Shown: one piece after another, positions 1-11,161 of the stretch
How positions within the stretch are numbered: position 1 is the first letter of the stretch
Layout of the letters: the number at the start of each line of letters is the position of its first letter
Source of the DNA: Priapulus caudatus
Taxonomy: Eukaryota; Priapulida; Priapulimorpha; Priapulimorphida; Priapulidae
Direction of reading: 5' to 3'
Assembly (NCBI RefSeq): GCF_000485595.1
Contig: NW_014579824.1
Location: 1 to 25,315 of the forward strand
Length of the DNA stretch: 25,315 nt
Notes under the pieces: generated by a model
Database searches by the model: none
The model's input: only the letters and a program-made list of their open reading frames with translations
What the model was told of the DNA's origin: nothing
Position numbers and translations under genes: made by a program

Positions 1-3000
1 CCCTATCTGTCGTGGGCTCGAGGTCCTGATGCGTCGTAGTTAGTCATAACCAAGTCGAGCCACGCGACCAACGTACACCAGCAACACAGTATCGCAACCA
101 CATCGCCTTGCGCAAGCACGACCAACCATGACGGCCGCAGGGCCACACACACTCGCCAAACCCACCCATGCCCCACCTAGACTGCACGCGTTACGGATGA
201 TGTATCAAGAAGTGTATACTAACAAAACACAGGTAAACCACCCCACAAGTTTAGACACAGCAGTATAGACTATTGAACGCAGTCGGCTAAAACAGGGCTA
301 CAGTGACAGGTAAAGTATCGGCGGCTATCCCTCCGTGCGCCGGCCACGAAAATAGAACATCACACGGTCCCCTCCGCTATTCGTGGGTCAGACATACTCA
401 CATCCAGAGAGCGCCAATTCCTGACGGATCCGCCCCACACAGCACGCGCGAACCAAAACGTTCTTACGTTTCGGGCCTAGGTACGTAGTTAGTTCCAGCC
501 GTCACCCTAGCAAAACCGACAGGAAAAACGGGGCTTACTCACGCGAACGGGCCGCTTTTCGAGGCAGAAACGCGGTGGGAGCTTACTCTCCGGTCCTCGT
601 CGTGCTACCACGCTTCTATCTCTCCTCCTCGCCGAACTCTCGTCAACTCTCTCTGCTCTAGTCCCTTGTCTTCCGGCGCACTAGCCTCCAACGTATCACG
701 CCTCTCTCTTTGCGGCTCGCGGCGGCCGCCTACTGACCCAGGACGAGAGTCAACCACAGACGCAATTCCGCCTGTCACCTGTCAGGCCCATACTGTTTCG
801 CCGTTCTCCGTGGCGGCTAGAGGCGGACCCAACTGCATGCCGGCTGGCCAAGCCCCCGTTTGTTGATGTTCTCGATCGGTAAGCACCTGCAAACCCCCGA
901 CAAAAACAGAACACTACGACAAAAGCTAAATTAGACAAATACAAACATTTCACCACCGAATCATCGCCCATCTCCGCGGCTACCCCCAGGGGGCTACACA
1001 CCACCACCAAGCTCTGCGGAACCCACGCACCGCGACAGATCCCGCCGACACCGCTACAGCTCCGTCCCCCTCCTTCAAGCAAATCTGACAACCAGGTCCA
1101 GATCGCCAACTCCCAAGGCTGTTCCGAGCGTGCACGCGGCTGCTCTACCTGCACCGGCGGCAATCCACGGGCAACCCCACGCCAGTAGCGCGCCATATTA
1201 GGTCAGAGCAGCACCTACCCTTCTTGGGTGACTGTGTTCCCATAGGGGTCGCAGAGCCAGCGGAGAGTTAGGCCAAGTCGGCTTCACGCGCCGATCGAAG
1301 TCGAGCAGTCCTGACGTTCCCCAGGGCCGGAAATCCTATCGACCCGACCGCGCATGGTGCTGGTCGCCAGTAGGCACGGTGTATGAGAACGACCAGCGGC
1401 ACAATTCAAACGGCTCGCTCCAGGGTGCTGCACCCCCGCATGCAGTGGCGGCACGGCAAGTTGTCCGGGTGCCGGACTGGCTGGTGCAGTCTGCGCCGCG
1501 TCACGAAGCACTCCCGGGCACAGTGCAGTACCGCAAGGCCCACACAGCCGCGGGAGCCGCCAGGCGAGCTCGATTTAGGACGAGTGAGCCGGCCAGCCCA
1601 AAACGCAGTCGTGGCCTACCGCCCCCCCGGCTGGACGCACCAGGGTACCGCAACCATCACCCGACCGGCGCCCCACCCCCCGACATCCAGCAGAGGCCCA
1701 GCACGTAAGGCCCAGGCGGCCGATACGATTACGGAGACCCCCAGGCCACTCACAGAGCCCGATTTTCTCGCTCCGACGTTCCCTCCCACAGGGTACACAA
1801 ACAACCCAGCCCCTAGGCAATCACCGAACCTGTTCGCGATCCCGGAACTGTGTTGTAAAGTGACTACAGTCGGCTTTCTAGACCAAATAACCAAGCTGCC
1901 CATGGCTGGCTCGGACGTCGACGGCGGATCGACTCCGTCGGCAGGCGCCGAGCCAGACGCAGCTGGGTTGGAGTCGGCGTCGCAGGTCAAGTCGACCGAT
2001 CACCTCCGCGACGCTGCAGCGACCGCGCACCCACAACCAGCCCGGGCTACCCGGTCTCGGCGCGCGCGCACGGGAGAATTACCCCGCCAATCGAGCGCCA
2101 CCATGGTACACAGACCTCGCTGTCGTCGCTGCTGCCGTCGCACGGCTCGTAGGGCGCTCACCACAGCCCCGAGTCGGGCCGGCGCGCTGTCTTGAGCTGG
2201 CAGCCAGTGTCGCGCGTGTCGTCGGCGACGTCGACCGGTGCGCGTGGTTGGACTGGCAGAAGCCGACGGTCAGCACGCTTCGTCGCCGGGTCGACGGTGG
2301 CGTGTTTCGCAGAGGCGCAGCTGAGGCGCGCGCGACGTCCTGGCGGCAGTGCCGGACGCACGATCTGCGCCGCGGCCCCCCTGCAAGGGTCAGCACTCGG
2401 CACCGGCGGCAGCGTGCACCTTTGCCTTGGCTGGCGCTAAGAATCGTGGGCGGACGCCCCGCTTTGGCGGGAGAGCCCGGGGCGGCAGACTAGCAGCAAG
2501 CAGGGCTTGGGCGACCGTGATGCCAGCGCGGCTACTCTGCGGCATAAGACGCGGCCACTCCTACGCGGCGCGGGCGGCAGGATCGGCTAACCGGCACCCG
2601 CCTGGTGGTAGACGTGCCCGGCGCCAAACCGATTCTTGGCGTGCTCTGTCCGTAGCGGCCGCTTCTCTCCCGCGAGGTAGCCCTTCGGCAATCCGCCGGT
2701 ACGCAGGGTACGGGACGAGGTCGCTCTGGCCGACTCCCGTCGACACGCGCCACTACGGCTACGCATGGCGCCGCCCGAGGCGGTGCGGCGATGCCGGCGC
2801 AGGCAAGCCTGTGACAACGCGGGTAAGCACCACCCACGTACCAGCGCGGAGGCCCCTGTCAGCCGGCGCGGGCCTGCGTAGGCCTCATGTCACACGGCCC
2901 TCAGACTGGCCCACCCGGAGCGACATGATCTCCCGCCGATTGGTACTCGACCGTGTCGGTCGAACTGCTGCGCAGGTTCGCGGCGCGCGCCCGCACGATC

Positions 3001-3540
3001 GCCGCAAGACTACACCGCCCTCCCTCACGCCATCCGACCCCGACCAGTGCCATGCCCCGTTCGCCGGAGTGGAGGTTACAACCGGTGCGACCCCCCTCCG
3101 CCGCGATCGGTCGACCGCGGAGCACTGTCCCGCCCGCGCGGCAAACCGGGGCGGTAGCAGCCTCGGGCGCCCCCCGTCGCCCGCTCCAGGATCTGCGTGC
3201 CTGGTGGGGAGCGCTGCTCTGCACCGTGCGGCGGCCGCCAGTTTCTGCCCAGCGACGCAGGGCCGGCTAGTGCACGGCGGGGTCGCAGTAGGGGGGTTGC
3301 TGGACGGCGCCCTACCCGCCACATGCGCGCACCCCCTCCTCCGGACCTCCTGCCCGCCGCCCCTCATTCCCAGCGTGGCGCAAGCCCCGACCTTCTCTTG
3401 CGCGGGTACCAGGGGGGGTGGTCGCCAACCTTTTCTATTAGGAATTCTTCCACAGATTCAGGATTCAAGATTCCAGATTCCCAGAGGGGTGCGCCCTCCT
3501 CTCCTCTTCTTCAGCTTCCTCCAAAGGCTTTACATATAAA
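1..3540. other. GC- and CpG-rich segment without a convincing gene
   Basis: The stretch is GC-rich, extreme from about 1400 to 3420, and dense in CpG. It ends sharply near 3540, where AT-rich sequence with an AATAAA begins. Long frames are open on both strands (for example plus 1383-2195 and plus 2349-3539), but three or more overlap in the same place. That is what high GC alone produces, because stop codons are AT-rich. No domain, repeat or splice-bounded exon stands out. It could be a CpG island or promoter-proximal region, or a poorly polished contig end. A short run of four GATTC words lies at about 3455-3480. Confidence 0.5.
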
Positions 3541-3754
3541 ATAAATGTGACGATTTCAATACCCAAGTCATTGTTAAGCCCAGCCCGAGAGCAATTCTTC
3601 CCCGGAGCCTTTATCACGAGATATTACTGTACAAAATTAGAAATAGTTGACATTTGATTATTGATCATGTATTTGACATACTGAGCATGATATAGATTGT
3701 GACGAGTCTGACTTTCTTTGAGCAGGTACATTACCGCCATACAAAGGCAGGCCA

Positions 3755-3769
3755 CACAATAATATTGTG
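3755..3769. repeat. Short perfect inverted repeat
   Basis: CACAATA-A-TATTGTG forms two perfect 7-bp arms around one base. It lies just downstream of the stop codon of the minus-strand gene at 3792-4627, so a small hairpin in its 3' UTR is possible. A chance origin is equally likely. Confidence 0.3.
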
Positions 3770-3791
3770 GGCTGCTAATCCTAAGTACCCG

Positions 3792-4627
3792 TTAATGAGC
3801 TGGCTGCCTTGTTGCTGTTCTTTCTTTGTTCTCTTGCAGTTTTTTTAGCATGCACTCATGTAGTGTCATCTTCCTGCTCTCAGCTTCCTCCTCCACAGTG
3901 CCTGCTGGCCGAGCTGCGGCTGCAACGTTCGGCTCCTGCCCATTACAAGCCTACAAATGATTAAAAATGAAATCAGCGATGCATCAACGATTCAACATCT
4001 ATGCCACATTCAGCTGCCCAATACATTTTAAAAATATATAAATGATGATATGTGATATGATATGATAATATATAACAAATAATACCCTAATCTGATATAC
4101 TTGTTTTCAAGATTCGCCTGGGATGAACATGGGGAAGTGAACCAAGGGCTATCGTTGTCTTGGGCAGTTGCCACAGTGCGACCGCAAAAAATATACTTCT
4201 TCACATTTCTTGGCAGCCACTATTCATCCTACAACTCTACGAACCCGAACAGAACGCTTGGTTCCGCTGAAAATACAATCTACAAAATTACCTAAAATAA
4301 GTATAATGTATATAGATATTATTTATAGTAATAATATAATAGTACTAATAATATTAATTAATATAGTACATATATAATATATAATATATATATCATAATA
4401 ATATAATACGTATATATTATATTGACTGATTGAGATTATTATTATATTATATATTATATATATAATCGAAATTACCTAATATAAGAATTATCCCCTGAGA
4501 CAATTGAGCTACTTACATTACGTTCCGACATATTTGCCATATTCGGCTTTTTCCCATCCGATATCCCAATAGATAACTGATCCGAGGTGGCATATGTTAG
4601 ATTCGCATCAACGCAACTGTCGTCCAT
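3792..4627 (-). CDS. Candidate two-exon gene for an 89-aa protein of unknown function
   Basis: Read on the minus strand, exon 1 is 4627-4517. It begins ATG (MDDSCVDANL), with an in-frame TGA two codons upstream, and stays open for 37 codons. It ends exactly at a codon boundary before a consensus donor, AAT|GTAAGT (4516-4511). Exon 2 is 3950-3792. It follows the acceptor TTTGTAG|GCT, also at phase 0, and runs 52 codons to TAA. Joined, they give 89 residues. The first half is polar. The second is Ala-rich, then acidic and charged (VEEEAESRKMTLHE ... KLQENKERTA), likely helical or coiled coil. No signal peptide or membrane segment is visible. The 566-bp intron holds the AT-rich block. A partly overlapping open frame at 4736-4608, preceded by TTTAG, could be an upstream exon joined through an indel error. 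I do not recognise the family. The phase match and strong donor are the main support; a missed middle exon is possible. Confidence 0.45.
4284..4485. repeat. AT-rich low-complexity block flanked by a 17-bp direct repeat
   Basis: From about 4290 to 4468 the sequence is almost only A and T, with many TATA and ATTAT runs that can fold back on themselves. The two edges carry the same word with one mismatch: AAATTACCTAAAATAAG near 4285 and AAATTACCTAATATAAG at 4469-4485. The block lies within the intron of the candidate gene at 3792-4627. Either an AT-rich expansion between copies of a slipped duplication, or a small inserted element with a duplicated target, would look like this. Confidence 0.5.
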
Positions 4628-4736
4628 CCACGATCAATAGAGGTCGCACGTTCATTATAAGGTCATTCTTGTCGTCCTGTGCTGGAGTGAAGTCACTGGC
4701 AACCAACGGCGCCACTGATTTTTGCCGTTTCAATTC
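4608..4736 (-). CDS. Open frame after a splice-acceptor-like site, possible exon
   Basis: On the minus strand, GCGATTTAG at 4737 is followed by a 42-codon open frame (ELKRQKSVAPLV ... LLIVDGRQLR) ending in TGA at 4608. Its 3' end overlaps, in another frame, the start of the candidate gene at 4627. A single-base indel between them would merge the two into one longer exon, so this may be the true upstream part of that gene. Composition looks protein-like, but the length alone is not significant. The left edge of the large satellite array begins about 80 bp away. Confidence 0.25.
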   Translation of the reverse strand, partial: ELKRQKSVAPLVASDFTPAQDDKNDLIMNVRPLLIVDGRQLR

Positions 4737-4816
4737 CTAAATCGCAACATGCCTGGCTGGCGGCATAAGTCTGCCAAAACCAATCTTGCCCCTGCTTCCC
4801 TCTGACCAAAGAATTT

Positions 4817-6133
4817 ACATTTAATAGCCCTCTGCTGCTATGCTGAGCGTTCTTTGCTAGCTCGCCACAGCTTGACCCTCTGGCTTCTAACTAACTGATG
4901 GTCTGCTCATCTTAGGCGAATGAGTGCCAATTGTGCCAGCGGGTTCATGACCTCACGCTTCTCGGGCCAGGGTTTCTCGGGTAAACCAAGGCTTTGGTTC
5001 CCGTCTCACTGAGGCTGCCCCCCGGCCATAGTTAGATACACATACCACTGCCTTGCTGCTAGCTTTTGCGGAGCGTTCTGCTTAGCTGAATCCCGCCTAC
5101 AGCGGCTGACGGACCGGGTCTCTTCGGTACTACTGAATGGGTCTTGTCGCGAGCTTGCGTGTGCGACGAGTCCAATGTTGCCCCGAGCGTTGCATTGGAC
5201 GCTTGCCTGGCACGGTGTCTCGGGCCAAGGCACCTTCTGGTTCAGTCAGCACGATGCCGCATTCGGGCTGGAAGGCCGGGCGCAGGCAGTAGAAGGTGTC
5301 TAATAAAGCCGTGAGCGGTGCTGCTACTGGGAGGACTGAGGCGGGTTCTGCACTACAGACCGAGGCCAGACAGGCTTGCGACAGCGGACACGCCGCTGTT
5401 CGTGCTCTAGTAGAGCCTGATGGGTCGCTGAGCTCTCTCGCGATGAGTCAAATAAGTGCCCCGCGTCTCACCCGAGATGCTTCCTGGCACAGTTTGCTCC
5501 TCAAGGTAGCCAAGGAGCTTCTAGTTCACGCGTCCACGGCTGCCCCAGGCATAGTTAAATAAATACACCCCTACCTGCCTGCGCTGAACTGCTGAGCCGT
5601 ATGCTGCTACTTCCCGGACGGTACGGCGAGGACATGGCAGCTGACACCTCTTCTGAGCTTTCTACTACTGCACATAGTATCACTTGAGCTCATACTTGGC
5701 CCGATGAGTGCTTGGGCGGAAGTCCATGTGTGCACGCTATATAAGACACGTCTGCTTGCTGCGGCACGGTTCTCTAAGGTTACACGAAGGCCTTCTGGTT
5801 TCAACTTAGCGCCTCCCAGCCTCTTGATGCGTCGGGTCTTCGGATCCGCATGCCGTGGAGAGACTTCATAATACTTCGTGCTGGCTCTTGCTTGCGATGC
5901 TGACGGCTTGAGTTGGGTCTCTGTATCTATCTATGCCCGAGTGCTGAACTAGGCGACCTCGCTTGTCTGCTTCGATGCTACTGACGTGATCGTCCTGGAG
6001 GCTCTGCTTGTGCGATGATGCGCAGACCTGGTGCGCCGCGGGCATGCGATAGGTCGGTTCACCCGTCTGTCCTGGGGTGGCATGGTTTCTCAGCCGTGAA
6101 CCTCGGAAAGGCTTGCCTGTTCATGTAACCGTG
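4817..6133. repeat. Satellite array, left part (about 6 degraded units of a ~186-bp repeat)
   Basis: Recognisable pieces of the unit recur, including CTGCTACTGCTGAGCGGTTC, GATGAGTCCAATTGTGCCCG, GGGCACGGTTCTCGGTACCA and CAGGCATAGTTTAATACCCT. Anchors fall near 4917, 5165, 5442, 5690 and about 6010. Spacing is 240-280 bp, well above the clean unit length, because many extra single bases are present. The segment ends near 6133, in the middle of a unit, where GT-rich sequence begins. Confidence 0.8.
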
Positions 6134-7230
6134 TGTGGGTCGTGGAAGTCGTGCGTGCTTGTGTGGTGTGCCCGTGTGTGATAGTGCGCGCAGTGTGCCG
6201 CTGTATGCGTGGGTGGCTCCTTTTTGCCGCGCGTGCGGTGTCTTGTGCATGCCTAACCGGGCTTGGCCCAATGGTGCATCTGCAGTGTTAAATGTACATG
6301 ACCTGCGTCTATTGCTGGGCTTACACTTGCTGGCTGTAGGTGTCGAGGTTCTCCTTGCGCTATGACTAAGTTGACTGCTGCGCGCGCCCACCCCAGTTGG
6401 CTGTGGAGCGACTGTGTGTGCGTTGATGTGCCGTGGGTACTGCTATCTTTACTTAGCTGATCCGCCGCTGCGCTGCGCGTTGAAGCCTGCTGTTCTTGGC
6501 GTGATGTATACTTGTTTGTGTGTGGTGTGTGTGTGAGTGTGTGTGTGTGTGGTTTGTTTGTGTTTTGTGGGTGTGTGATGTGATGGTGTATGTGTGCTGT
6601 GCTGTTGTGTGAGTGTGTGGTGTGTGGTGTGGTGGTGGGTGTTGTGCGCAACTGTGGCCTCGATGTGTAATGTGGGTGTGTCTTGGCTGTGGGGGTAGCG
6701 TGATGCGGTGGTGTGCCGTGCGCACGGCGTGGGAGCAGTGCTGAGTGCGTTGCTACCCAGCTTTTGTGTGTGCACTGTGGTGTGTTGTGTGTGGTGTGTG
6801 TGGTGTGTTGTTGTGTGTGTGGGTGTGGTGTGTGTGGTCTATTCGAACGTTGTGTGTGTGCTAGGCGGTGGTGTCTACGTGAGTGTTTCCGTGTGGTGAT
6901 CGGATGGTGTGTGTGATTGTGAAATGGTGAAGTGCCTGGTCCTTGTCTGCTAGCACTGTCGGTCTCACTGTGTAGTGTTGTGGTCGCGTGCTGCCCAGGG
7001 CATGTAGGTTTAGGCGAGGTGACCTGTTGTGTGTGGTGTGTGTGTGTGTGTGTTGTGTGTGTGTTGTCCTCTTGCGTTGATGTCGTGCTGTGTGTATTGC
7101 TCGTGCTGTGTGTGTGTCGCCTGTGTGATGCCTGTGTGTGTGTGTGTTGTCGCTTGACTTGCCTCGTGCTGTGTCCTGCCTGGTGCGTGGGGTGATTCCC
7201 TCTCGCTTCTCCCCTCTGCCTCATCACTAC
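6134..7230. repeat. GT-rich microsatellite block inside the satellite array
   Basis: The plus strand is dominated by GTGTGT, GTGTGGTG and TTGTGTG runs with almost no A from about 6500 to 7180, the densest parts being 6510-6640, 6770-6900 and 7025-7160. Minus-strand frames here give meaningless His/Thr-rich proteins. The satellite text before it (…TTCATGTAACCGT) and after it (CCTTCCGTCGTGGCC) both resemble the same unit position (TTCACCGTCCACGGC). The block therefore seems to interrupt one unit rather than replace several. Confidence 0.75.
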
Positions 7231-10200
7231 TCCCGTGTGCCTTCCGTCGTGGCCCGGGCCACCAGTAAGGGCGAGTCGGGGCTGTCCGCCTCAGGCTACG
7301 CCACTGCTGAGGCGTTCTGGCTACCTGGCCACAGGCGACGCCTCATGCTTCTACTATCTGATGGTCCTGAGGCCTCTCTGGCGATGAGTAACCGGCAACT
7401 GTGCCCCGGCGTTCGACCGAGCTTTCCTGGGCAGCGGGGTTCTGGCGCATACGCCAGGAGGCTCTCTGCTTCACCGTCCACAGCTGCCCGCAGGTCATAC
7501 GTTCTTTAATTACCTCTCTGCTGCTACTGCTGAGGCCGCGAGGTTCTGGCCTACTGCCAAGAGCTGAGCGCCTCTCGCTTCTGACCTACTGATGGTCCTT
7601 GACGCTCTCTTGGCGATGAGTCCACAATTGGTGCCGCGTGTCACGGAGCTTCTAGGGCGCACGGTTCTCCTCCGGTACCGAAGGCTTGCTGCTTGCACCA
7701 GTCGCACGGGCTGCCCCAGGCAATAGGTTTAATACCCTCGGCTGCCGACTGCTGAGGCGTTTCTGCTACTGAGCCACAGGCACTGACCCTCCGCCTGACT
7801 GCTTCTAGCTACTGATGGTGCGTGGATGCTCGGGCTCTTGCGATGAGTCCAATTGTGCCCGCGTTCAGCGCTTCCGTGTGGGCACCGGTTCTCACTGGGT
7901 ACCAAGGCTGCTGCTACTCACCGACCAGGCTCGCCCAGGTCATAGTTTTAATACCCCTCTTGCTGCTATTGCTGAGCGTTCCTGCTACTACGGCCCAACA
8001 GGCTGAGCCGCTCTGCTTCTACTACGTGATGGTCCTGGCAGCGTCCGTCTGCGATGAGGTCATTGTGCCGCGGGCGTTCACGCTTCCTGGGGCACGGTTC
8101 TCGGGTACCGAAGGCTATCTGCTGGCACGCCGACCAAAGGCTGCCGCCAGGCTATAGTTTAAATAACCCTCTGCTGCATAGGCTGGCTGAGGCGGTTTTC
8201 TGCTAAGATGCCACAGCCGTGACCTGCGCGCTGCTCTCTATGAACGCACTGATGAGTCCTAGGAAGCCTCTCCTTGGCGATGAGTCCAATTGTGCCCGGC
8301 GTGTCACGGGGCTTCCTCGGCAGGCGGTTCTCGGAGGTCAAGGCTTCTGGCTAGGTCAGGCCCGTCCACGGCTGCCCCAGGCCAGTTAGTTCTAATACGC
8401 AGCTCTGCTTCGGCTACTCGCTAGAGGTTCCTGCTACTGCCAAAAGGCAGGCTGAACCTCTGCTTCTGCTACTACTGATGCGTCCTGAGGCTCTTCTTGC
8501 GATGAGTCGCCAGTTGTGCCCGCCGGTTCACGCGCGAGGGGCTTCGTCCTGGGCAGCGATTCGTCGGGTACAAAGGGCTTCTGGGTTGCACCGTCCACCG
8601 CGGGCGCGGCTGCCCGCAGGCATAGTTTAATAATACCCTCTGCTGCTACTGCTGAGCGCTTCTGCCTACTGCCATACCGACAGCCTCGACCCTGCTGCTT
8701 CTAATAACTGATGGTCCTGAGCTCTCATTGCGATGAGTCCAATTGTGCCCAACCCGCGTTCAACGCCCTTTACTGGCAGCCGGTTCTGCAGGTACCAAGG
8801 GCTTGCTGCTTCAACGCGTCGCAAGCGCTGCCGCCCAGGACATTAGTTTAAAGTTACCTGCCTCTGGCTGCTGAGCTGCTGCAGGCGTTCTGCTACGTGC
8901 CACAGGGCTGCACGCCTCGACTGCTTCTTAGCTAACTGATCGGTCGCTGAGCTATCTGTTGGCGCGAATGAGGTCCAATTGTGCCCGCGTTCCACGGCAG
9001 GCTTTCCTGGCAGCGGGTCTCGGTACCAAGGCTTCTGCTTCAGCCGTAGCACGGCTTGCCCGCCGAAGGCATAGTTTAATACCCTCTGCTGCTACTGAAG
9101 CTTGCTGGCACGGGAGGGCGGTTGACTGCTAGCTGCCGACAAGGGACGGCAACTCTGCTTCTACTGGAGATGATGGTCCTGAGGCTCCAGTCACTGCGAG
9201 AGTCCAATGTGTGCGCACGAGCGTTCACTGGGTCTCTCTGGCCACGGTTCTGCGCGTACCAAGGCTTCTTGCTTCCCGTCCACGGCTGCCCAGGCATAGT
9301 TTAATACCGGCCTCTGGCTGCTTTACCGCTGAGCGTTATGGCTAACTGCCACAGCTGAGCGCCTACTGCTTCTAGCTACTGATGGTCCTGAGCTCTCTTG
9401 CGATGAGTCCCAATTGTGGCCCTAGCGTTCACGCGCTTCCTGGCCACGGTTCTCGGTACCAAGGCTTCTGCTTCACCGTCCTCAACGGCTGCCTGCCAGG
9501 CATGAGTTTAATAACGCCTGCTGGCTGCTACTGCTGAGCGGTTTCTGCTACTGCTTACAGGCTGACCCTGCCTGCTTCTACTAACTGCCAGCCATTGAGG
9601 TCCTAGGAGGCTCTGCTTGGGGCGAATGAGTCCAATTTGTGCCCAGCGCGTTCACCCTGGGCTTCCCCCTGGCAGCGGTTTCCTCGGTAACCAAGGCTTG
9701 CTGCTTGCACGCGTCCACGGCTGGCCCAGGCATAGTTTAATACCGCTCGTGCCTGCTGCTACTGCTGAGCGGTTCTGCTACTGCCCACAGGCTGACCCTC
9801 TGCTTTCTACACTGATGGCTCCTGAGCTCGTCGTTGCGATGAGTCCAAATTGTGCCGACGTTGGCGTTCACCGCTTCCTGGCACGGTTCTTCGGCTACCA
9901 AAGGCTGTTCTGGTTCATCCGTCGCACAGGCTTGCGCCCAGGCATAGTTAATACCCTCTGCTGCTACTGCGGAAGCGGTTCTGCTACTGCGCCACAGGGT
10001 TGTACGCCCTCTTGGCTTTCTACTACTGATGGTCCTGAGCTCGTCTTGCCGATAGAGTCGCAATTGTGCCCGGCTTCCACGGACGTAAGCTTCGCTGGGC
10101 AACGGTTCGTCCGGCTAGCCAAGGCCTTCTGTTCACCGTCCCACACGGCTGCCCCAGGCAGTAGTTTAATACCCCTCTGGCCTGGGCTCGCGCTGAAGAG

Positions 10201-10860
10201 CGCGGGATTCTGCTACCTGGGCCACAGGGCTCGCACAAGCCTCTGCTTTCTATGCTACTGATTGGTCCTGAGCTCTCTTTTGCGATGCCAGTGCGCAATT
10301 GTGCCCCGAGCGTTCACGCGCTCCTGGGCACGGTTCTCGGTACGCAAGGCTTCGCTGCTTCCAGCCGCTCCACCGGCTGCGCCCAGGCATAGTTTAAATA
10401 CCCACTCTGGCTCGCTACCTCGGCTGAGCGGTTCTGGCTACTGCACAGGGCGACCCTCTGCTCTTACTACTGATGGTCCTGAGCTCTCTTGGCGTGAGTC
10501 CAAGGTTGTGCCCACGCGCTTCCCACCGGGCTTCGCTGGGCACGGTATCTCGGTAGCCGAAGGCTTCTGCTGTCCACGACCACGTCAGGCTGCCCAGGCA
10601 TGAGTTTAATCACCCTCCTCTGCTGCTACTAGCTGAGCGGTTTGCTACTGCGCACAGTGGCTGAACCCTCTCCTTCTACTATACTGCTGGTCCTGAAAGC
10701 GTCTCTTGCGATGAAAGTCCGGAATTGTGCCCCGCGTTCACGGCTTTCCACCTGGCACGGTTCTCCGGTACCGAGGGCTTCCTGGTTCCCGTCCCAGCGG
10801 CTGCCCCCCATGGCAGTATGTTTAATACCCCTCGTGCTGCTGACTGGGGCAGGAGTCTGG
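7231..10860. repeat. Satellite array, main part (about 16-17 units)
   Basis: The GATGAGTCCAATTGTG anchor or a close variant appears near 7383, 7615, 7842, 8053, 8279, 8501, 8732, 8966, 9196, 9402, 9624, 9838, 10051, 10283, 10494 and 10710. That gives 16 copies with a mean spacing of about 222 bp. Each unit follows the same order: GGTCCTGAGCTCTCTTGCG, GATGAGTCC, GGGCACGGTTCTCGG, GTCCACGGCTGCC, CATAGTTTAATACCC, CTGCTACTGCTGAGCGG, CACAGGCTGACCCTCTGC. Stripping the extra bases gives a consensus of 185-186 bp. Differences are scattered one-base insertions, typical of raw long-read error, so true divergence between copies cannot be judged. Open frames here are by-products of the repeat. Confidence 0.9.
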
Positions 10861-10933
10861 CAAGCAAGTCGTTCAACGAGACCGTTTCGCCCATGTTGGT
10901 TGGAAGATGACAGACACGTGCGGCTTTAACATG

Positions 10934-11161
10934 CTAGAAAGGCTTTTTGCGATTATTATTTACGGCATTTTTTTTCTCGGCAAATTTCTTATAACCTTTC
11001 TCGGGAAGTATCGCATCGGGATATCGGGTTGAAATTTTTGAGACAATTGTACGAGTTCCAATTCTTTTACCGAGTTGTATTATTCTGTTCTCCTCCAATG
11101 CAGATATCAGACGCATTGCTATTAAACGAATACTTTTCGTTAAGTGTGTAATTCTCGCTTT
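10934..11161 (-). CDS. Lys-rich open frame, possible exon of unknown function
   Basis: On the minus strand an open frame of 75 codons follows an acceptor-like AAATCTAG at 11162. It contains an ATG at 11116 (MRLISALEENRIIQL) and ends at TAG 10934. The product is basic (KRIGTRTIVSK, PEKGYKKFAEKKN) with a mixed hydrophobic N-terminal part. It lies just past the right edge of the satellite array. I recognise no family; it might be the C-terminal exon of a DNA-binding or transposon-related protein, but that is a guess. Confidence 0.3.
   Translation of the reverse strand, partial: KARITHLTKSIRLIAMRLISALEENRIIQLGKRIGTRTIVSKISTRYPDAILPEKGYKKFAEKKNAVNNNRKKPF

Noticed and set aside
1383-2195. 270-codon plus-strand open frame
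   Set aside because: Same reasons: high-GC chance frame overlapped by a 124-codon minus-strand frame and another plus-strand frame.
2349-3539. 396-codon plus-strand open frame in the GC-rich segment
   Set aside because: Other long frames overlap it on both strands, composition is Arg/Ala/Pro/Gly as expected from random GC-rich DNA, and no domain or splice signal supports it. The AATAAA right after the stop is probably a coincidence of the AT-rich boundary.
5738-5747. TATA-box-like CTATATAAG
   Set aside because: It lies inside a noisy satellite unit and no transcript start or gene follows.
6253-7227. 324-codon minus-strand frame rich in His and Thr
   Set aside because: It is simply the translation of the CA/CAC microsatellite strand of the GT-rich block.
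9617-10261. 214-codon plus-strand frame and many others within the satellite
   Set aside because: Repeat-derived frames kept open or broken by scattered insertions; the clean unit has stops (for example in TTTAATAC) on the plus strand.
4817-10860. CRISPR-like array
   Set aside because: The whole ~186-bp unit repeats with no unique spacers, and there are no cas genes; it is a satellite.
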